This document shows, piece after piece, positions 6,414 through 8,256 of a stretch of 8,256 nucleotides of DNA; the first letter of the stretch is position 1, and each line of letters starts with the position of its first letter. Source of the stretch: Candidatus Bathyarchaeota archaeon (GTDB taxonomy: Archaea > Thermoproteota > Bathyarchaeia > 40CM-2-53-6); contig VBBA01000202.1 of NCBI GenBank assembly GCA_005888675.1, positions 1 through 8,256 of the forward strand, read 5' to 3'. Position numbers and translations under genes: made by a program. The notes under the pieces are model-generated. The model saw only the letters and a list, made by a program, of their open reading frames with translations. It was not told the DNA's origin and made no database searches.

Positions 6414-6436
6414 CAAAATGCGAGAATAGCATTTTG
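6414..6436. repeat. Perfect 8-bp inverted repeat (8-7-8) upstream of a TATA-like box
   Basis: CAAAATGC at 6414-6421 and GCATTTTG at 6429-6436 are exact complements around a 7-nt spacer. The dyad ends 10 bp before TTTATT at 6447. It may be an operator for a dimeric regulator, or a hairpin processed after termination. It has the same arm and spacer lengths as the dyad at 4156-4178, with a different sequence. Confidence 0.5.
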
Positions 6437-6446
6437 CGGAAAAGGG

Positions 6447-6460
6447 TTTATTCATTTAAA
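6447..6460 (+). promoter_or_regulatory. Candidate promoter box in the convergent gap
   Basis: TTTATT at 6447-6452 and TTTAAA at 6455-6460 follow the purine-rich GGAAAAGGG, a plausible BRE-TATA arrangement. Transcription would then start around 6473-6485, close to the ATG at 6475. No supported gene lies downstream on this strand, so a small RNA or leaderless small protein would be the product if the box is real. Confidence 0.22.
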
Positions 6461-6569
6461 GGTAGCGGAAATTCATGAGGAGGACATCGGGGGCCAGAAA
6501 AAGTGTTCGTATTTTGGCAATCAGGGCTTAAAATGGGCGAATTCGTTAACTGACAGGAATTCGGAGTAA

Positions 6570-6590
6570 AATTTGTAAAATATCCAAATT
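6570..6590 (-). terminator. AT-rich dyad downstream of the DUF1616 gene, possible terminator
   Basis: AATTTG and CAAATT flank a 9-nt AT-rich spacer, 64 nt beyond the minus-strand stop. On that strand the region reads as several T runs (ATATTTTAC, AATTTTAC), the kind of sequence at which archaeal transcription ends. The match is weak. Confidence 0.25.
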
Positions 6591-6653
6591 GAAAAGCTCA
6601 AAGGCTTCAGGCATGATCGAGGGACTCAGCCTAGGAAACCTGGATTCGCCAAG

Positions 6654-7256
6654 CTATTCTATGATTGGACTCAGTAACTCTTCAACTGGTTTGTCTGGGA
6701 CTCTGAAGGAACGATATGAGCCGATCAAGGCGAGGGAGACTGTTGTCGAACTAAGTAAGAGGACGTTCGCTGCTGATTGAAAAAGAAACACGGCACCGAG
6801 CAAGGTTCCGATTCCTATTGAGACCATCACACTCAGAAAAATACTAAGGATTAGTCTCTCGAGGAAGGGAAATTGGACTCGTGGAAAAATTGCACGGGTG
6901 GCTGAGTAACCGGGGAGGTACCCTAGAAGAACTAGTCCCAGTATTGCTCTGAGAGTCGTGACGAGTTGGTCCTGAGAGCCATAGACTACTAGGAAGGACT
7001 CGATGAGTGCAACTATCACCACACCGTATAGCCACCAAACTTGATTATTCTCGCCCAGGTAACCGGAGAAGGATTCAGACTTCAATTCTCTGAGAACTAT
7101 CGTTCCGTCCGAGCTCAGTTCTCTGACTAGCTCGACTAATTCGTCATTGGTAAAAGTGATCTGCCTCTGTCTCAGATGCTCGCGTATGGAACCGATGGAT
7201 TCCAAGTGATACTTGTCGATAGCCTCAAGAAGAATCTTCCTCGTTAAGCGAGGCAA
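6654..7256 (-). CDS. DUF1616-type membrane protein with N-terminal winged helix, lacking the ectodomain
   Basis: This is a 200-residue membrane protein. Residues 1-60 look like a winged-helix domain: a helix LTRKILLEAIDKY, a second helix around IREHLRQRQ, TNDELVELVRELSSDG, then the wing IVLREL. Four membrane segments follow at about 75-93, 102-118, 133-158 and 162-181. The second contains LGYLPGYSATRAIFP, the LPGY-x-x-x-x-hFP signature I associate with DUF1616 (PF07760), followed by the usual LERLILSI start of the next helix. Full DUF1616 proteins usually continue into an exported C-terminal domain; here the protein ends about 20 residues after the last span. The TTG start is bounded by an in-frame TAG just upstream (7260-7262), and AGGA sits almost against it, so a leaderless message is possible. 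It is transcribed divergently from the secreted-protein pair 36 bp away. Its function is unknown; archaeal DUF1616 genes often lie near surface-glycan genes. Confidence 0.75.
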   Translation of the reverse strand: MPRLTRKILLEAIDKYHLESIGSIREHLRQRQITFTNDELVELVRELSSDGTIVLRELKSESFSGYLGENNQVWWLYGVVIVALIESFLVVYGSQDQLVTTLRAILGLVLLGYLPGYSATRAIFPRVQFPFLERLILSIFLSVMVSIGIGTLLGAVFLFQSAANVLLLSSTTVSLALIGSYRSFRVPDKPVEELLSPIIE

Positions 7257-7292
7257 ATCCTAAAGCACGGTCTAGCCTGTGTCTCATTAGGC

Positions 7293-7778
7293 TTGCGCTT
7301 ATCGATCATCTTCCTGTTTCTCTCGCTATCTTTGGTGATATTCACGAGCCTACCAAAGACAGGTTCGAGCCAAACCAGCACGACAACAAATGCATGGAGC
7401 ACGATTGTTCAGGCATTCGACACTCTCCAATCAGCAGATTCCCACGGAGCCGGGCATGAAAGTGTCGTGACATTCTCGACGCAGCTGAACACAGCATTGG
7501 CCTACTACAATAACGCAACTACCTTTGCGGCACAGAACAATACTAAGGATGCAGACCACTATTCTGCTCTTTCTCTGAATGTCTCAAGGAACGTTGTATT
7601 CGAGGCAGCGGCACTTGACGAAGCGGCGCTTAACCAACAACTGGTCAGACAGGAACTCGCTTACGGAACAGCTTTCGGTATGGCCGTGATCTCGGCCACT
7701 TTAACCGTTGAAGTCGATCGATTTCGACCATTGTTCCGGAAGAGAAAGACCGTGATGATCGACACCAGGTCCAGCTGA
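7293..7778 (+). CDS. Small exported single-span protein, unknown function
   Basis: This is a 161-residue protein that I do not recognise. An N-terminal signal peptide (residues 2-20, strongly hydrophobic, followed by PKTGSSQ) leads into a Ser/Thr-rich linker and a mainly helical, Ala-rich exported region. That region carries three N-glycosylation sequons (N74, N82, N96). A moderate hydrophobic segment at about 124-140 precedes a basic stretch RFRPLFRKRK, so the C-terminus should stay in the cytoplasm and the protein would be anchored with its N-terminal part outside. The start is TTG; no ATG or GTG lies in frame upstream before the neighbouring gene, and the signal peptide begins directly after this codon. 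TTAGG sits just before it. The next gene follows after 2 nt, so the two are surely one operon and may form a surface complex with the divergent DUF1616 protein. Confidence 0.7.
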   Translation: MRLSIIFLFLSLSLVIFTSLPKTGSSQTSTTTNAWSTIVQAFDTLQSADSHGAGHESVVTFSTQLNTALAYYNNATTFAAQNNTKDADHYSALSLNVSRNVVFEAAALDEAALNQQLVRQELAYGTAFGMAVISATLTVEVDRFRPLFRKRKTVMIDTRSS

Positions 7779-7780
7779 GC

Positions 7781-8256
7781 ATGATGCAGCATCGGAAAGC
7801 AGTATTATTCCTAGTCTTTCTAGCATCGTTTACCATAGTTTACAGCTCTGTAGCATTCTTTGTAATGAGTAAGCCGGCTGCTCAGGCTTTCATCGGGTTC
7901 GGAGTCTTCGCGAGTAATGGTAGTCTGTCCAACTACTACCAGAACTCAGGGGCACCAAACGTTACCATTGGTCAGACATTGAACTGGCGGCTTCAGATCG
8001 CAAACCGAATTGGCAGGATACAACTGGCTGAGATAGTTGTTAGAATGGGGAACTTGACAACGATACCGCCCACAGAAACTGGCCCGTCGAATGCTCCCGA
8101 CATCGACGAGTCTATTATCACGGTCCCGAATGCTGAAAACTCTATCGTCAATTTCGATTGGAAGATCATCTCTGTTTCACACCCTGGTCGCTTGACATAT
8201 CTTACCCTCGAAATAAATGGAAAGCGAGTCGGACCACCTGTGGGTGCCGTATCTGG
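7781..8256 (+). CDS. Membrane-anchored exported protein resembling a DUF1616 C-terminal ectodomain, cut by window edge
   Basis: This frame is open from ATG at 7781 (a second ATG follows directly) to the right edge: 158 codons, with no stop. A charged start MMQHRK precedes one hydrophobic span (residues 7-28), which acts as signal anchor or signal peptide. The exported part is rich in beta-strand pattern and has sequons at N46, N60 and N91. The stretch FGVFASNGSLSNYYQ, then NVTIGQTLNWRLQIAN, resembles the end of DUF1616 proteins, where a short strand about a named product is followed by a GQ/GE turn and an Ig-like strand ending in N-H-E or similar. I base this on pattern memory, not on an alignment. 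It starts 2 nt after the preceding stop, so it is co-translated with that gene. The C-terminus is missing, so total length and further domains are unknown. Confidence 0.7.
   Translation, partial: MMQHRKAVLFLVFLASFTIVYSSVAFFVMSKPAAQAFIGFGVFASNGSLSNYYQNSGAPNVTIGQTLNWRLQIANRIGRIQLAEIVVRMGNLTTIPPTETGPSNAPDIDESIITVPNAENSIVNFDWKIISVSHPGRLTYLTLEINGKRVGPPVGAVS

Larger units (their letters stand above)
6228..6653. other. Long gap between convergent genes, no supported protein gene
   Basis: This is 426 bp without a convincing gene, between the plus-strand glycosyltransferase and the minus-strand DUF1616 gene, both of which end here. It holds a C/T tract, a perfect dyad, TATA-like boxes, and GAATTCG repeated 18 nt apart (6539-6545 and 6557-6563) with GTTAAC between. 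The purine-rich GAGGAGGA at 6477-6484 resembles a Shine-Dalgarno, but no start codon sits at a working distance after it. The only ATG frame near the promoter-like box (6475-6531) encodes 18 basic residues and has no other support. No tRNA or rRNA pattern was seen. Confidence 0.6.

Noticed and set aside
6475..6531. 18-residue basic frame after a promoter-like box
   Set aside because: It is too short to support as a gene; only its position near a TATA-like box is suggestive, so it is kept within the intergenic finding.
6471..6560. Possible C/D-box small RNA (ATGAGGA and a downstream CTGA)
   Set aside because: The C box departs from RTGATGA and no C'/D' pair is seen; such short matches are expected by chance.
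6589..6780. 63-residue plus-strand open frame
   Set aside because: It mostly overlaps the C-terminal membrane region of the DUF1616 gene in antisense and has no recognisable feature.
1..8256. CRISPR array, insertion sequence, tRNA/att site or defence island
   Set aside because: There are no regularly spaced repeats, no transposase or integrase motifs, no tRNA arms and no known defence domains.

Overview
The window looks archaeal, probably from the Thermoproteota side (Nitrososphaeria or Bathyarchaeia). The grounds are a DUF1616-type membrane protein with an N-terminal winged helix, frequent TTG and GTG starts, GTGA/ATGA-type gene overlaps, secreted proteins carrying N-glycosylation sequons, and T-tract rather than hairpin-plus-U terminators. 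No marker gene fixes the lineage, so this is an inference.

Layout. Positions 1-4150 hold a minus-strand operon, transcribed from about 4150 towards 1: a GT4 glycosyltransferase, a DNA-polymerase-beta-fold nucleotidyltransferase (NTP_transf_5-like), a thymidylate-kinase-like P-loop kinase, and an alkaline-phosphatase-superfamily phosphodiesterase that runs off the left edge. A 230-bp divergent control region (4151-4380) carries a perfect 8-bp dyad, AT-rich promoter-like boxes and two tiny open frames. Positions 4381-6227 hold a plus-strand pair: a second, clearly paralogous thymidylate-kinase-like protein and a second, divergent GT4 glycosyltransferase, joined by an ATGA overlap. Positions 6228-6653 are a long non-coding gap between convergent genes, with a pyrimidine tract, a dyad and a promoter-like box. 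Positions 6654-8256 hold a membrane cluster: a short DUF1616-type protein on the minus strand and, divergently, a small signal-peptide protein followed by a membrane-anchored ectodomain that is cut by the right edge.

How the genes may work together. The two divergent operons look like one surface-glycan or glycolipid system built from two kinase + glycosyltransferase modules, with a nucleotidyltransferase and a phosphodiesterase/phosphatase added on one side. Both kinases lack residues expected for dTMP binding. One kinase and the nucleotidyltransferase carry strongly hydrophobic segments. I therefore infer phosphorylation and nucleotidyl or phospho-modification of a sugar or membrane-bound carrier, rather than nucleotide metabolism. 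The right-hand DUF1616 cluster may be a split form of a normally single membrane protein with an exported domain. The substrates of the whole set are unknown.
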